Assembly: GCA_015039365.1 (NCBI GenBank)
Contig: WION01000528.1
Location: 1-36,667, forward strand
Length of the DNA: 36,667 nt
Reading direction: 5' to 3'
Source of the DNA: Amanita rubescens
Lineage: Eukaryota > Basidiomycota > Agaricomycetes > Agaricales > Amanitaceae
Shown here piece by piece: positions 1-9,600 of the stretch (the stretch's first letter is position 1; the number at the start of each line of letters is the position of its first letter). Position numbers and translations under genes: made by a program. The notes beneath the pieces are model-generated. The model saw only the letters and a list, made by a program, of their open reading frames with translations, was not told where the DNA came from and did not search any database.

Positions 1-48
1 GGCTCTGGCAACGACCACTCGGAGTACTTCGATTGTGGCAGTGAGTAG
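1..48 (+). CDS. Possible 3' end of a gene cut by the window edge
   Basis: The first frame reads GSGNDHSEYFDCGSE and ends in TAG at 46-48, so this could be the C-terminus of a protein whose body lies outside the window. The alternative is a splice donor, since GTGAGT occurs at 41-46. Fifteen codons are too few to decide, and no family is recognised. Confidence 0.2.
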   Translation, partial: GSGNDHSEYFDCGSE

Positions 49-590
49 AATCTCTTCCATCACTTTGAAAATCTTATCAGGGCCCGTTCGGAGTTCCTCT
101 AACTCGAAGTTTTCCACCGATACCCACCACCCACGCCAACCGCTTAGCGCTACCCCCCGGATCTCGCCTGCCAAACCTGTATGAATACTACTATATGCGT
201 TCCTTTTTCAAGTCTTGAGCTCACAAGTTATCCAGGCAATGGCTAATGCTGAATTCCGTTCTATACCACATTGAGCAAGGTTGTTACCATTGATCTAAGG
301 TTACTAGAATGTGATTTCGTGTACATGATAATCTATAAATTTGTTTACGTAGAATGCATTGAGGTTATTGGAATAAAAAAGTTTCCGTGGAATCATCTTT
401 GACCCTGCAGCTCCCAATTAAATGAGCAGCGTGTAATATCATGTCCGTGAAACCGACTTCAAAGCACTGCCCGTCATTTTTAGTGATTGTTCCACCAGGG
501 AACATTGAGGGTTGTTATCAGTGACTATTAGTATGAGATTCCAACCGGCTTATCGCCCACTGCTGACCACTTGCGATCACGCTGTCCGGG
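49..590. other. Intergenic stretch, no gene seen
   Basis: AT-rich sequence without a convincing open frame. A short perfect hairpin (gagtt, 5-nt loop, aactc) lies near 93-107. Nothing else stands out. Confidence 0.5.
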
Positions 591-718
591 TCCGGCGTCC
601 ACCGTCCACCGCCCAGTCCACCGCCCACCGCCGAACATCAGCGCATCAACTGTCCACTGTCCACCACCGCCGAACATCCACCGGTCCACCGTCCACCGCC
701 GAACGTCCACCATCCACC
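591..718 (+). repeat. Degenerate minisatellite built on gtccaccgccgaac-like words
   Basis: Irregular repeats of the words gtccacc, gcccacc and gccgaacatc fill this stretch, with no fixed period. Open frames on both strands here are low-complexity by-products of the repeat and are not called as genes. Confidence 0.7.
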
Positions 719-1030
719 ACTACTATCAACTTCATGTTCGGTGTTTTAATTTCAATCTCCGACGCTTCGCCGGTGTGCGTTGAGAGTCCCATTAATATTA
801 GTGGCAGTAGGAGCCATTTTGGTGCATTATTGGGTATAAACGAAGTTTAAAAGATTATGATACAAATATGATTGTTCTTTCACGTAGCGGGACCTGCGGC
901 ACTCGTGCCGCCATCGATAAGTTTATATGTGTCTTAGGCATGCGATGCGGTATACAAATGTAGCCAAAAACATACGTTGTGACGCCAACCGTCACACCAA
1001 CTTCCCCGTCGCCCCGTCGCTCCCTCTCCC
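719..1030. other. Intergenic stretch, no gene seen
   Basis: No domain, repeat or RNA gene recognised. A frame opening at 927 runs on to 1568, but it is Pro/Leu-rich without a known motif, and it overlaps two other open frames on the same strand, the usual look of a C-rich noncoding stretch. Confidence 0.4.
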
Positions 1031-1814
1031 CACAAGTCTCAAAGACTTGTTGTTTGAACTCTTTGGAGTTCTGCCACCAGCCCCAACCGTCAACACCTTC
1101 TTTGACCCTTTTGAAGCCTACAGGATCCCATGGACCCCTCTACTGCCAGGACCACCACGGGCTCCACCAGCCCTCAAACTCTCTTACCTTCCACCGCCTG
1201 TCATTTTCGAATGTCAGGAACCCCCATCACTGCTTCTGGCACCTCTACCTGAAGCGATTACGCTTCCACTCGAAATACCTGGAACGCTTCGAGCGTTGCC
1301 AACCGTTGTCATACCGGTGCCCCGGCACCAACTCTGCAAACCCTTCCTCCCTCCTCTCTCACTTGAAGCCGACGAGCTTCCACCTGGCACCATAACGACA
1401 GGCTTGACCTGTCTTCACCAAGCATTTCCTAATCACCACTCTCAACGTGTTTGCAAGAACAAACGTAATCCTTGCTACTTCGGCGACCGGATCGCCTACT
1501 CTATGCCTCATGTCCAGGGTGCCTTCTCCATATGGTCCTTCGGGTGCGTCCCTTGGGACGTACATTGAATGATAGGCCTCCCTCACTCTATAAGCTGAAA
1601 ATCACCATCGAGTGATTTACCGTATGTCTCTCACCATAGTGTTTACGTTTCTTTTTGTTACGCATCACTCCCCTCATATACGCCCGAAGGCGCCATGCAT
1701 ACCGTGTACAGTCTCATCTGTCTATTACCTTGCTACCGATTTGAAATTCCTATTATAAAAAAAAGAAAAAAAGAGAAGGAAGCCACCCGCAAGCTACGCC
1801 TATAGCCATTCAAA

Positions 1815-1835
1815 GAGTCTCGGCTCCCGAGACTC
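1815..1835. repeat. Perfect 8-bp hairpin
   Basis: Left stem gagtctcg, 5-nt loop, right stem cgagactc. It belongs to a sub-group of stems based on gagtc/gactc that recurs at 5061-5077. Confidence 0.8.
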
Positions 1836-2030
1836 GAAACACGCCCGAACGAGCTCAGTTGACCCATTCTAAAGCTAGTCCGAGCTCTGCGAAGCCGGAC
1901 AACCCTCCTAAACCTCAGGGATTCAAGATGAGTCCCCGGAATGTTGCTCACAAGCCAATACTGGCTCACAACCCTCAAACCTGTCCCGGAGATGGTCTTA
2001 CCCATCTTCTGACCTTCAATCAGCTCTGGC

Positions 2031-2924
2031 ATGCATGCTAAGGCTGGAGAACAGTCTAAGAAGACCGTTCTGAGTACCAGAGAGCTCCCGAAGGGAAACT
2101 CTCGTATCAGCATCAAGTCTTCTGGCCGAGCCGTCTCGACTTCCACTCCGAAACGTCAGGATGTTGAGAAACAACCTGGAAAGGCTGAAGTCAATCCTAC
2201 GAAAGGAACGAATGCACTTAAACACCTACCTGCACAGTCTAAGACAGCCTCCTCACTGTCAAGACCCTCGCCCGTCATTATCTCCTCAACTCGCCCTCCT
2301 CCGACTCGTCCTTCCAAAGACAGGGCTTCGACACCTTTCCCTGTAGTCTCGAAACGACGCGCATCGAGCTTCGTAAGTACAAATCACGTAGTAAATATTA
2401 ATACTATGCACCGTTTGATGGAGACCCTCTCTCGGGTCTCCAATGAATCTTTTTCACCACCGTCTGGTGAAAACCCGTCTTCTCCTGTTACGGGAGAAGC
2501 CACACTATTCGCTGAATCCAGGGGAGAGCCACCTCACTCTCCCAAAACCCACGAGTGTTTCGCTGAGCGCACTACTCAAATTCAAAGACTCATCGGCGCA
2601 CGAGTCACAACCTTTTCCTTTTCGGATGAAATGGAGAAGAAACGGCGGATCTACGATACCGTCGTCAAGATTCAAATCAATAGAAGTGAAGAAAACGTAC
2701 CTGAAGATACAGTAGCTGCCACACTGCCATTCTCCACATCCGTTCCCTCGTCCATCCGTCTTGCGCCAACCACATCCACTCGTTCACCTTCGGACGAGTG
2801 TTCACCGCCTGTCAGTGAGGTGGTACCCGGACGACGCATCCTAAGCGTCATCAATAAGATGCGAGTGAATTACTGCGCTCACCTTATACCGGGACTGCTC
2901 GAAGACAGTCCCAACAACCCATAG
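2031..2924 (+). CDS. Unrecognised 297-codon open frame inside the hairpin domain
   Basis: This is the longest uninterrupted frame in the left 17 kb. It starts at ATG 2031 and ends at TAG 2922-2924. The product would be hydrophilic and rich in Ser, Pro, Thr and Arg, with no signal peptide, membrane segment or known motif that I can see. It contains at least six perfect hairpins (for example 2421-2440, 2479-2499 and 2891-2912), so its sequence is constrained at the nucleic-acid level or has been shaped by palindrome-forming mutation. A frame this long is uncommon by chance but not decisive in a 36-kb window. Shorter same-strand frames follow at 3119-3541, 3516-3917 and 3734-4282. In two of them the peptide AVSNV recurs because the underlying repeat module recurs. 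It could be a gag-like relic, a real low-complexity protein, or chance. Confidence 0.3.
   Translation: MHAKAGEQSKKTVLSTRELPKGNSRISIKSSGRAVSTSTPKRQDVEKQPGKAEVNPTKGTNALKHLPAQSKTASSLSRPSPVIISSTRPPPTRPSKDRASTPFPVVSKRRASSFVSTNHVVNINTMHRLMETLSRVSNESFSPPSGENPSSPVTGEATLFAESRGEPPHSPKTHECFAERTTQIQRLIGARVTTFSFSDEMEKKRRIYDTVVKIQINRSEENVPEDTVAATLPFSTSVPSSIRLAPTTSTRSPSDECSPPVSEVVPGRRILSVINKMRVNYCAHLIPGLLEDSPNNP
2833..2857 (+). repeat. H1-type module: hairpin followed by ATCAATAA
   Basis: Stem gacgc (2833-2837) pairs with gcgtc (2845-2849) and is followed directly by atcaataa. One of at least eight copies with this layout. Confidence 0.65.
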
Positions 2925-3075
2925 CTCCTTCGAGGAATGAAGGAGAGCAGCTCGCGAGAGCCGCAGCCTGTATTCGGGAGCGTATGAACTGACGCTCCCT
3001 CGCCTGTGACGAATCCGTTCGTCATGCTTCAAATGATCCACCTGACGAGGCTGCCGACCCCGAATCGGATTCTAG

Positions 3076-3102
3076 ACGACTGAATACACGAGTCGTCAAT
3101 AA
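3076..3102 (+). repeat. H1-type module: hairpin followed by CAATAA
   Basis: Stem acgact (3076-3081) pairs with agtcgt (3091-3096) across a 9-nt loop, followed by caataa, so the 3' side reads gtcgtcaataa. The stem bases differ from the copy at 2833 but pairing is kept. Confidence 0.65.
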
Positions 3103-3114
3103 AGAAATAGAAGC

Positions 3115-3136
3115 GAGCGTGATGATACGCTCACCT
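3115..3136 (+). repeat. H2-type module: hairpin ending in CTCACCT
   Basis: Stem gagcgt (3115-3120) pairs with acgctc (3127-3132) across gatgat, and ctcacct follows on the 3' side. It lies just downstream of the H1 copy at 3076. The same order is seen at 3298-3343, 3499-3569, 3688-3745 and 3876-3930. Confidence 0.6.
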
Positions 3137-3320
3137 AAACCTGAAGACTCGGAATACCCTCCGGTACGACCCGATGCTACTCGCCAACAGCTCAAGACCC
3201 GGAGAGCGAACGAGCTCTCCTCTGAGCATTCTGAATCCATCACGCGGCTTCCTGGCCCTGTGTTTGACGAGACGAGCATCCAACGGCAGCGAGAACTGCA
3301 CGCCGTCAGTAACGTGGATA

Positions 3321-3343
3321 TGAGCATGGACACATGCTCACCT
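3321..3343 (+). repeat. H2-type module, 8-bp perfect stem, then CCT
   Basis: Stem tgagcatg pairs with catgctca across the 4-nt loop gaca, and the 3' side reads ctcacct. It follows an H1-like copy (acggc 3283-3287 with gccgt 3302-3306, then cagtaacg). Confidence 0.65.
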
Positions 3344-3468
3344 CAGGATGTACCCAATACGGCCCTCATGCCGTTATACTCGTCTGCGTCTGCCTACCCT
3401 ACGCAGGCCTCTCCATCCTTCCAGTCGAGACCCTGCTTGATTCGCATCGGCTGGTTCGTCCATCCACA

Positions 3469-3491
3469 CAGTCGAGTGTTGAACTCGACTG
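3469..3491. repeat. Perfect 8-bp hairpin
   Basis: Left stem cagtcgag, 7-nt loop, right stem ctcgactg. It lies between an H2-like and an H1-like copy. Confidence 0.75.
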
Positions 3492-3498
3492 GCTTCAT

Positions 3499-3532
3499 AC
3501 ATCCCGACAACGTCCTTGGGATGTCATCAATA
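3499..3532 (+). repeat. H1-type module: 7-bp stem followed by CATCAATAC
   Basis: Stem acatccc (3499-3505) pairs with gggatgt (3518-3524) across a 12-nt loop, followed by catcaatac. An H2-like stem with ctcacct follows around 3548-3569. Confidence 0.6.
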
Positions 3533-3687
3533 CGTCAATAACCCGGCGAGTGCCAACGAGTACTCACCTGAGTCTAAGGCCGAATGTACCGAGCCTTCTC
3601 CCATCATAACTGAATCAGGAAGAACTCTGCAATTCGGCCCCCTATTCCCTCAAAAAGCTTCATATCAGCCAAATGGAGCAACAATTC

Positions 3688-3716
3688 GACAGCGCAACCT
3701 GTGGGCTGTCAGTAAC
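3688..3716 (+). repeat. H1-type module: 6-bp stem followed by AGTAACG
   Basis: Stem gacagc (3688-3693) pairs with gctgtc (3705-3710), then agtaacg. Downstream, agtgcc (3726-3731) pairs with ggtact (3736-3741) if one G-T wobble is allowed, giving the H2 partner. Confidence 0.6.
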
Positions 3717-3875
3717 GTGAAAACAAGTGCCGTTTGGTACTCACTCGATTCCCCTGCGGTCCCCCTACCGCGTTCACGTATACCAGCCGATCCACAGCTG
3801 GTTCCTCCAATCCTTCAGCTGAATGTCCAGCTGAAACCTTCGGAGCTTCCCCATGTCTTGAGACCCGAAGTTCCC

Positions 3876-3898
3876 AACGATATCCTTCGGATATCGTT
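3876..3898. repeat. Perfect 10-bp hairpin, the longest stem of the domain
   Basis: Left stem aacgatatcc, loop ttc, right stem ggatatcgtt. It takes the H1 position; the downstream H2 partner (gagtgcc/ggtactc with one wobble, then gcct) lies at about 3916-3936. Confidence 0.8.
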
Positions 3899-4297
3899 AA
3901 TGCTAAGTTCGACTTGAGTGCCAACTGGTACTCGCCTCAACCCGTGGTGGTACTCACACCGCATATGCCCAAACGCACCAGCCAAGCTGTTGCTTTCGCC
4001 CTTTGCTGTAGTCGTGGCATGTTGTTGAGAATGATGTGGGTCCTCCGTGTCATTACCTTCTGTGCAATCAGGAATCGCGAGGCCGAAGAGACGGAGTACA
4101 CAATCATCCACGAGTACATTGAGGACGACGAGGCTCCCACCTCAGCCCCTCCTTATGCCTACATCGACGCCAAGACCACCACGAGCCCATACTTCCGCCT
4201 GAGCCTTTGTGGTGGGCGGAAACTCCTGGTTCTGCGTGCGTCGAACGTATTTGGTGCGCCCGCTGTAAACCGCCCTAAGTAGCGGTCATCTGGAGAC

Positions 4298-4322
4298 GAC
4301 AAATCTGTTTTGTCATCAATAA
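4298..4322 (+). repeat. H1-type module: hairpin followed by ATCAATAA
   Basis: Stem gacaaa (4298-4303) pairs with tttgtc (4309-4314) across a 5-nt loop, then atcaataa. Confidence 0.65.
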
Positions 4323-4757
4323 AACAAATTATACGGGTGACAACCGCTCACTCTTAAGTCGCGCAGTACGAATACTGCCCACACCATTCAACTTCCTTCG
4401 CATCAGCCACTTGAGGCTACGACGATCAAATATCGACGTTTCCCGATTTACAAGCACTCTGACGAGGTCGCCACGTCATCGCCACTCTCTCGTCTCCCTT
4501 GTTGTTCATCCTCTTGTGGTATTTGCGAATTGATTCGGAGGGCTAAATCCGAGCCCTCCACACACGTAAATGTGTAAATTATGAATATATTATATCAACT
4601 ATATGAAATAACGACATTGAATTATATATGACTCAAATTAATCAACTTACTTGGAAGGACTCGCCAGAGTCTCCACAAATCTAATCCTAACTTCCCTCTT
4701 CTTGTAAGAAAGGAAGGAACTCGTGACGAGTTAGATTCATCGCGATCCAAGAAAATC

Positions 4758-4779
4758 GGAGAGTTCCAACGAACTCTCC
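4758..4779. repeat. Perfect 9-bp hairpin, twin of the one at 5439
   Basis: Left stem ggagagttc, loop caac, right stem gaactctcc. The hairpin at 5439-5460 has identical stems and loop aaac, so these two are recent copies or under the same constraint, about 680 bp apart. Confidence 0.8.
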
Positions 4780-5248
4780 AAGTAATCATTGAGGATTCAA
4801 TTCTGAGTCCTCGTCCATTCTACACACTCTGGATCATTGCGCTAGTGCATCTCGCAGTCAATACGAGCAGAATAGAGAAATAAAGAGAAAAGGAGACTTA
4901 CATATCCTCGTAGTCTCCACCCCTTCTCCCTCTCTAATTCCATCTGCCTTCCTGGCCCTCGCACGCACTTGTTTCTGCATCGATCCAACGAGCGAGAGGT
5001 CGACGCGGAGTCCCGCCCTCGAGACCGACAATCGTCCAGGTCTCAAATAAATCCTCGAAAGGACTCGTACTGAGTCCTCCCACCTCTTAACGTCCGACAA
5101 GCCGGGATAGCTGCGCCTGTGCAATGCAGTTAATACGAATCAAAATGAGCGGAAAACGAGAACGCACCCGCTTCCAAAGCTGCTCTCTCGCAGTCTACCC
5201 CGTCTACTCCCTCTCCCGGCCGTAAGCCAATCACAACGGACAAAACGG

Positions 5249-5270
5249 CGACGCTACAACGTCGTCAATA
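5249..5270 (+). repeat. H1-type module: hairpin followed by TCAATAA
   Basis: Stem cgacg (5249-5253) pairs with cgtcg (5260-5264), then tcaataa. An 8-bp stem (gggtataa/ttataccc, 5284-5312) follows in the H2 position, with acttacct inside its loop. Confidence 0.6.
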
Positions 5271-5438
5271 AATCATTATTCCCGGGTATAAGAAACTTAC
5301 CTATTTATACCCTTAACCTCGTATGGGAACTCGAACTCATACGAGAGTTCCCGCAATTGCTATCCGACGCCCGTTTTTTCCTTCTTGAAGGGGAAGAGGC
5401 GCTGGGCGTGTAGTGATAATCAAATCATTCAAGACGAT

Positions 5439-5460
5439 GGAGAGTTCAAACGAACTCTCC
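5439..5460. repeat. Perfect 9-bp hairpin, twin of the one at 4758
   Basis: Left stem ggagagttc, loop aaac, right stem gaactctcc. Confidence 0.8.
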
Positions 5461-6019
5461 GAATATTTACAATCGGGATTCGAATGAGTCTCTTCCTCTG
5501 GACAACTAACGGACGGCCAGTTTAAGACACTGCGCCTATACGACGCATTTATTATAAACATGGGAGCAAAGAGAATCACAGGGTTTACCTAGTCCCGAAG
5601 CTGCGCACACTGCGGCAGCATGCTGGCTCCAGCCCTCGCATTTCGGCCGCGTTCTGCTGAAAGAGAGAGGGTCGACCCTAAGTCTCGTGCGTGGAAGTGA
5701 TGGGCGACCCATAGTCTTTCCATCACCTCCCTCTCGCCTATCGTCCGTTGGCAGGAAAACCGATAGGGGCTCACTTCTGAGTCCCAGGAAACGATAAGTG
5801 AAGCTGTGAAAGCAGTCAGCCGAGGAAACGAGAGAGCGATAAGGAAAACGCACCATCAAGATCCTTCTCGTTCACCTGTGCCCGTCATCGCACCTCCTAA
5901 GCTCCCTCATCCGTCGATAACGCCGTATTGGATTCTCGGTGTGCTCCTGAAGTTGGAGCTCCCTTCCCGCCTTGGATTGTTGCAAGAGCCCGCGACTCGC
6001 GGGCGTCACATGACTACCA

Positions 6020-6616
6020 TCGGAGTTTGATTATAATGATAACCTCTGTCGTAATACTTATTACTATAGCAACAACAAACAACCACCACCTTTTGGTGAT
6101 CTGTCAAGCAATATTAGTGGTGTGAATACTGCTTGTCTACCATCACCACAAGTGCTGTTTTAATGCACTTAACATGCACCTGCCTACACAACAATGATTG
6201 CTGGGTGCTCCCACCACTAAAGTACTACCTACTCCCCACTGTCTACCACTATAGAGTCACCATTGGTGCTACCACCACAGCCACTCACTGAGTACTAACA
6301 GGTACAACCTTTTGTTGCCCTCATCATCTCCATCACTGTGTTTGGATTTGGTTCTATTCCCATGGAGTAGCACAAGTAGTAATTACTACTAATTAGTCTA
6401 TCTGAACAGTGCAAGTCAGTTTGAGGCTAGTAGTACAGGTACCACATTGAGCTACTGTATGGTTACTACTATTTTTGACCGATACACTAGTAATTACTGG
6501 TACCATTACTGTCTCTACCAGAACTTGTGCAGCAACTATGACCACAATGGTCCACTACAACTGCCACCCCCTTGCCACCACTACTGACTCAAAAGGGCTA
6601 TCATTGTCTACTCATT
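6020..6616 (+). repeat. Left terminal inverted arm (597 bp)
   Basis: It matches the reverse complement of 16852-17438 almost throughout. Two length differences seen by eye account for the 10 bp: 7 extra bases near 6058 (in the aatacttattacta area) and 3 extra bases near 6110 (aatattagt versus aatagt). A few substitutions lie near the tip. The arm is rich in ccaccac and tactacc words and holds no supported gene. Confidence 0.9.
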
Positions 6617-9600
6617 GGGGGTGTACCCCTGCAGTTCCCTAGTGTCCTGTCGTCCACCAGGGTACATCGGGGGTGTACCCCTGCAGTTCCCTAGTGTCCT
6701 GTCGTCCACCAGGGTACATCGGGGGTGTACCCCTGCAGTTCCCTAGTGTCCTGTCGTCCACCAGGGTACATCGGGGGTGTACCCCTGCAGTTCCCTAGTG
6801 TCCTGTCGTCCACCAGGGTACATCGGGGGTGTACCCCTGCAGTTCCCTAGTGTCCTGTCGTCCACCAGGGTACATCGGGGGTGTACCCCTGCAGTTCCCT
6901 AGTGTCCTGTCGTCCACCAGGGTACATCGGGGGTGTACCCCTGCAGTTCCCTAGTGTCCTGTCGTCCACCAGGGTACATCGGGGGTGTACCCCTGCAGTT
7001 CCCTAGTGTCCTGTCGTCCACCAGGGTACATCGGGGGTGTACCCCTGCAGTTCCCTAGTGTCCTGTCGTCCACCAGGGTACATCGGGGGTGTACCCCTGC
7101 AGTTCCCTAGTGTCCTGTCGTCCACCAGGGTACATCGGGGGTGTACCCCTGCAGTTCCCTAGTGTCCTGTCGTCCACCAGGGTACATCGGGGGTGTACCC
7201 CTGCAGTTCCCTAGTGTCCTGTCGTCCACCAGGGTACATCGGGGGTGTACCCCTGCAGTTCCCTAGTGTCCTGTCGTCCACCAGGGTACATCGGGGGTGT
7301 ACCCCTGCAGTTCCCTAGTGTCCTGTCGTCCACCAGGGTACATCGGGGGTGTACCCCTGCAGTTCCCTAGTGTCCTGTCGTCCACCAGGGTACATCGGGG
7401 GTGTACCCCTGCAGTTCCCTAGTGTCCTGTCGTCCACCAGGGTACATCGGGGGTGTACCCCTGCAGTTCCCTAGTGTCCTGTCGTCCACCAGGGTACATC
7501 GGGGGTGTACCCCTGCAGTTCCCTAGTGTCCTGTCGTCCACCAGGGTACATCGGGGGTGTACCCCTGCAGTTCCCTAGTGTCCTGTCGTCCACCAGGGTA
7601 CATCGGGGGTGTACCCCTGCAGTTCCCTAGTGTCCTGTCGTCCACCAGGGTACATCGGGGGTGTACCCCTGCAGTTCCCTAGTGTCCTGTCGTCCACCAG
7701 GGTACATCGGGGGTGTACCCCTGCAGTTCCCTAGTGTCCTGTCGTCCACCAGGGTACATCGGGGGTGTACCCCTGCAGTTCCCTAGTGTCCTGTCGTCCA
7801 CCAGGGTACATCGGGGGTGTACCCCTGCAGTTCCCTAGTGTCCTGTCGTCCACCAGGGTACATCGGGGGTGTACCCCTGCAGTTCCCTAGTGTCCTGTCG
7901 TCCACCAGGGTACATCGGGGGTGTACCCCTGCAGTTCCCTAGTGTCCTGTCGTCCACCAGGGTACATCGGGGGTGTACCCCTGCAGTTCCCTAGTGTCCT
8001 GTCGTCCACCAGGGTACATCGGGGGTGTACCCCTGCAGTTCCCTAGTGTCCTGTCGTCCACCAGGGTACATCGGGGGTGTACCCCTGCAGTTCCCTAGTG
8101 TCCTGTCGTCCACCAGGGTACATCGGGGGTGTACCCCTGCAGTTCCCTAGTGTCCTGTCGTCCACCAGGGTACATCGGGGGTGTACCCCTGCAGTTCCCT
8201 AGTGTCCTGTCGTCCACCAGGGTACATCGGGGGTGTACCCCTGCAGTTCCCTAGTGTCCTGTCGTCCACCAGGGTACATCGGGGGTGTACCCCTGCAGTT
8301 CCCTAGTGTCCTGTCGTCCACCAGGGTACATCGGGGGTGTACCCCTGCAGTTCCCTAGTGTCCTGTCGTCCACCAGGGTACATCGGGGGTGTACCCCTGC
8401 AGTTCCCTAGTGTCCTGTCGTCCACCAGGGTACATCGGGGGTGTACCCCTGCAGTTCCCTAGTGTCCTGTCGTCCACCAGGGTACATCGGGGGTGTACCC
8501 CTGCAGTTCCCTAGTGTCCTGTCGTCCACCAGGGTACATCGGGGGTGTACCCCTGCAGTTCCCTAGTGTCCTGTCGTCCACCAGGGTACATCGGGGGTGT
8601 ACCCCTGCAGTTCCCTAGTGTCCTGTCGTCCACCAGGGTACATCGGGGGTGTACCCCTGCAGTTCCCTAGTGTCCTGTCGTCCACCAGGGTACATCGGGG
8701 GTGTACCCCTGCAGTTCCCTAGTGTCCTGTCGTCCACCAGGGTACATCGGGGGTGTACCCCTGCAGTTCCCTAGTGTCCTGTCGTCCACCAGGGTACATC
8801 GGGGGTGTACCCCTGCAGTTCCCTAGTGTCCTGTCGTCCACCAGGGTACATCGGGGGTGTACCCCTGCAGTTCCCTAGTGTCCTGTCGTCCACCAGGGTA
8901 CATCGGGGGTGTACCCCTGCAGTTCCCTAGTGTCCTGTCGTCCACCAGGGTACATCGGGGGTGTACCCCTGCAGTTCCCTAGTGTCCTGTCGTCCACCAG
9001 GGTACATCGGGGGTGTACCCCTGCAGTTCCCTAGTGTCCTGTCGTCCACCAGGGTACATCGGGGGTGTACCCCTGCAGTTCCCTAGTGTCCTGTCGTCCA
9101 CCAGGGTACATCGGGGGTGTACCCCTGCAGTTCCCTAGTGTCCTGTCGTCCACCAGGGTACATCGGGGGTGTACCCCTGCAGTTCCCTAGTGTCCTGTCG
9201 TCCACCAGGGTACATCGGGGGTGTACCCCTGCAGTTCCCTAGTGTCCTGTCGTCCACCAGGGTACATCGGGGGTGTACCCCTGCAGTTCCCTAGTGTCCT
9301 GTCGTCCACCAGGGTACATCGGGGGTGTACCCCTGCAGTTCCCTAGTGTCCTGTCGTCCACCAGGGTACATCGGGGGTGTACCCCTGCAGTTCCCTAGTG
9401 TCCTGTCGTCCACCAGGGTACATCGGGGGTGTACCCCTGCAGTTCCCTAGTGTCCTGTCGTCCACCAGGGTACATCGGGGGTGTACCCCTGCAGTTCCCT
9501 AGTGTCCTGTCGTCCACCAGGGTACATCGGGGGTGTACCCCTGCAGTTCCCTAGTGTCCTGTCGTCCACCAGGGTACATCGGGGGTGTACCCCTGCAGTT

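Larger units (their letters stand above)
1030..6010. repeat. Hairpin-dense domain: about 5 kb of closely spaced short inverted repeats
   Basis: Perfect stem-loops recur every few tens of bases. Examples (first base of left stem to last base of right stem, stem length): 1032-1050 (7), 1251-1266 (6), 1283-1297 (6), 1815-1835 (8), 2421-2440 (7), 2479-2499 (7), 2522-2543 (7), 2891-2912 (7), 2976-2999 (8), 3321-3340 (8), 3469-3491 (8), 3814-3835 (8), 3876-3898 (10), 4537-4559 (8), 4758-4779 (9), 5284-5312 (8), 5439-5460 (9), 5988-6004 (6). A rough hand estimate for random 50% GC sequence gives less than one perfect stem of 8 bp or more with a loop of at most 8 nt in 5 kb; I count about nine. Stem sequences differ between copies, so this is not a simple tandem array. 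No known transposon or RNA family is recognised. The density falls sharply in the gene-bearing right half of the window. Confidence 0.75.

Noticed and set aside
927..1568. 213-codon plus-strand frame
   Set aside because: Pro/Leu-rich in a C-rich segment that is open in more than one frame and contains several of the perfect hairpins. No domain is visible.
1030..6010. Nuclear copy of mitochondrial DNA, since some fungal mitochondrial genomes are rich in hairpins
   Set aside because: Base composition is near 50% GC and no mitochondrial gene fragment is recognisable.
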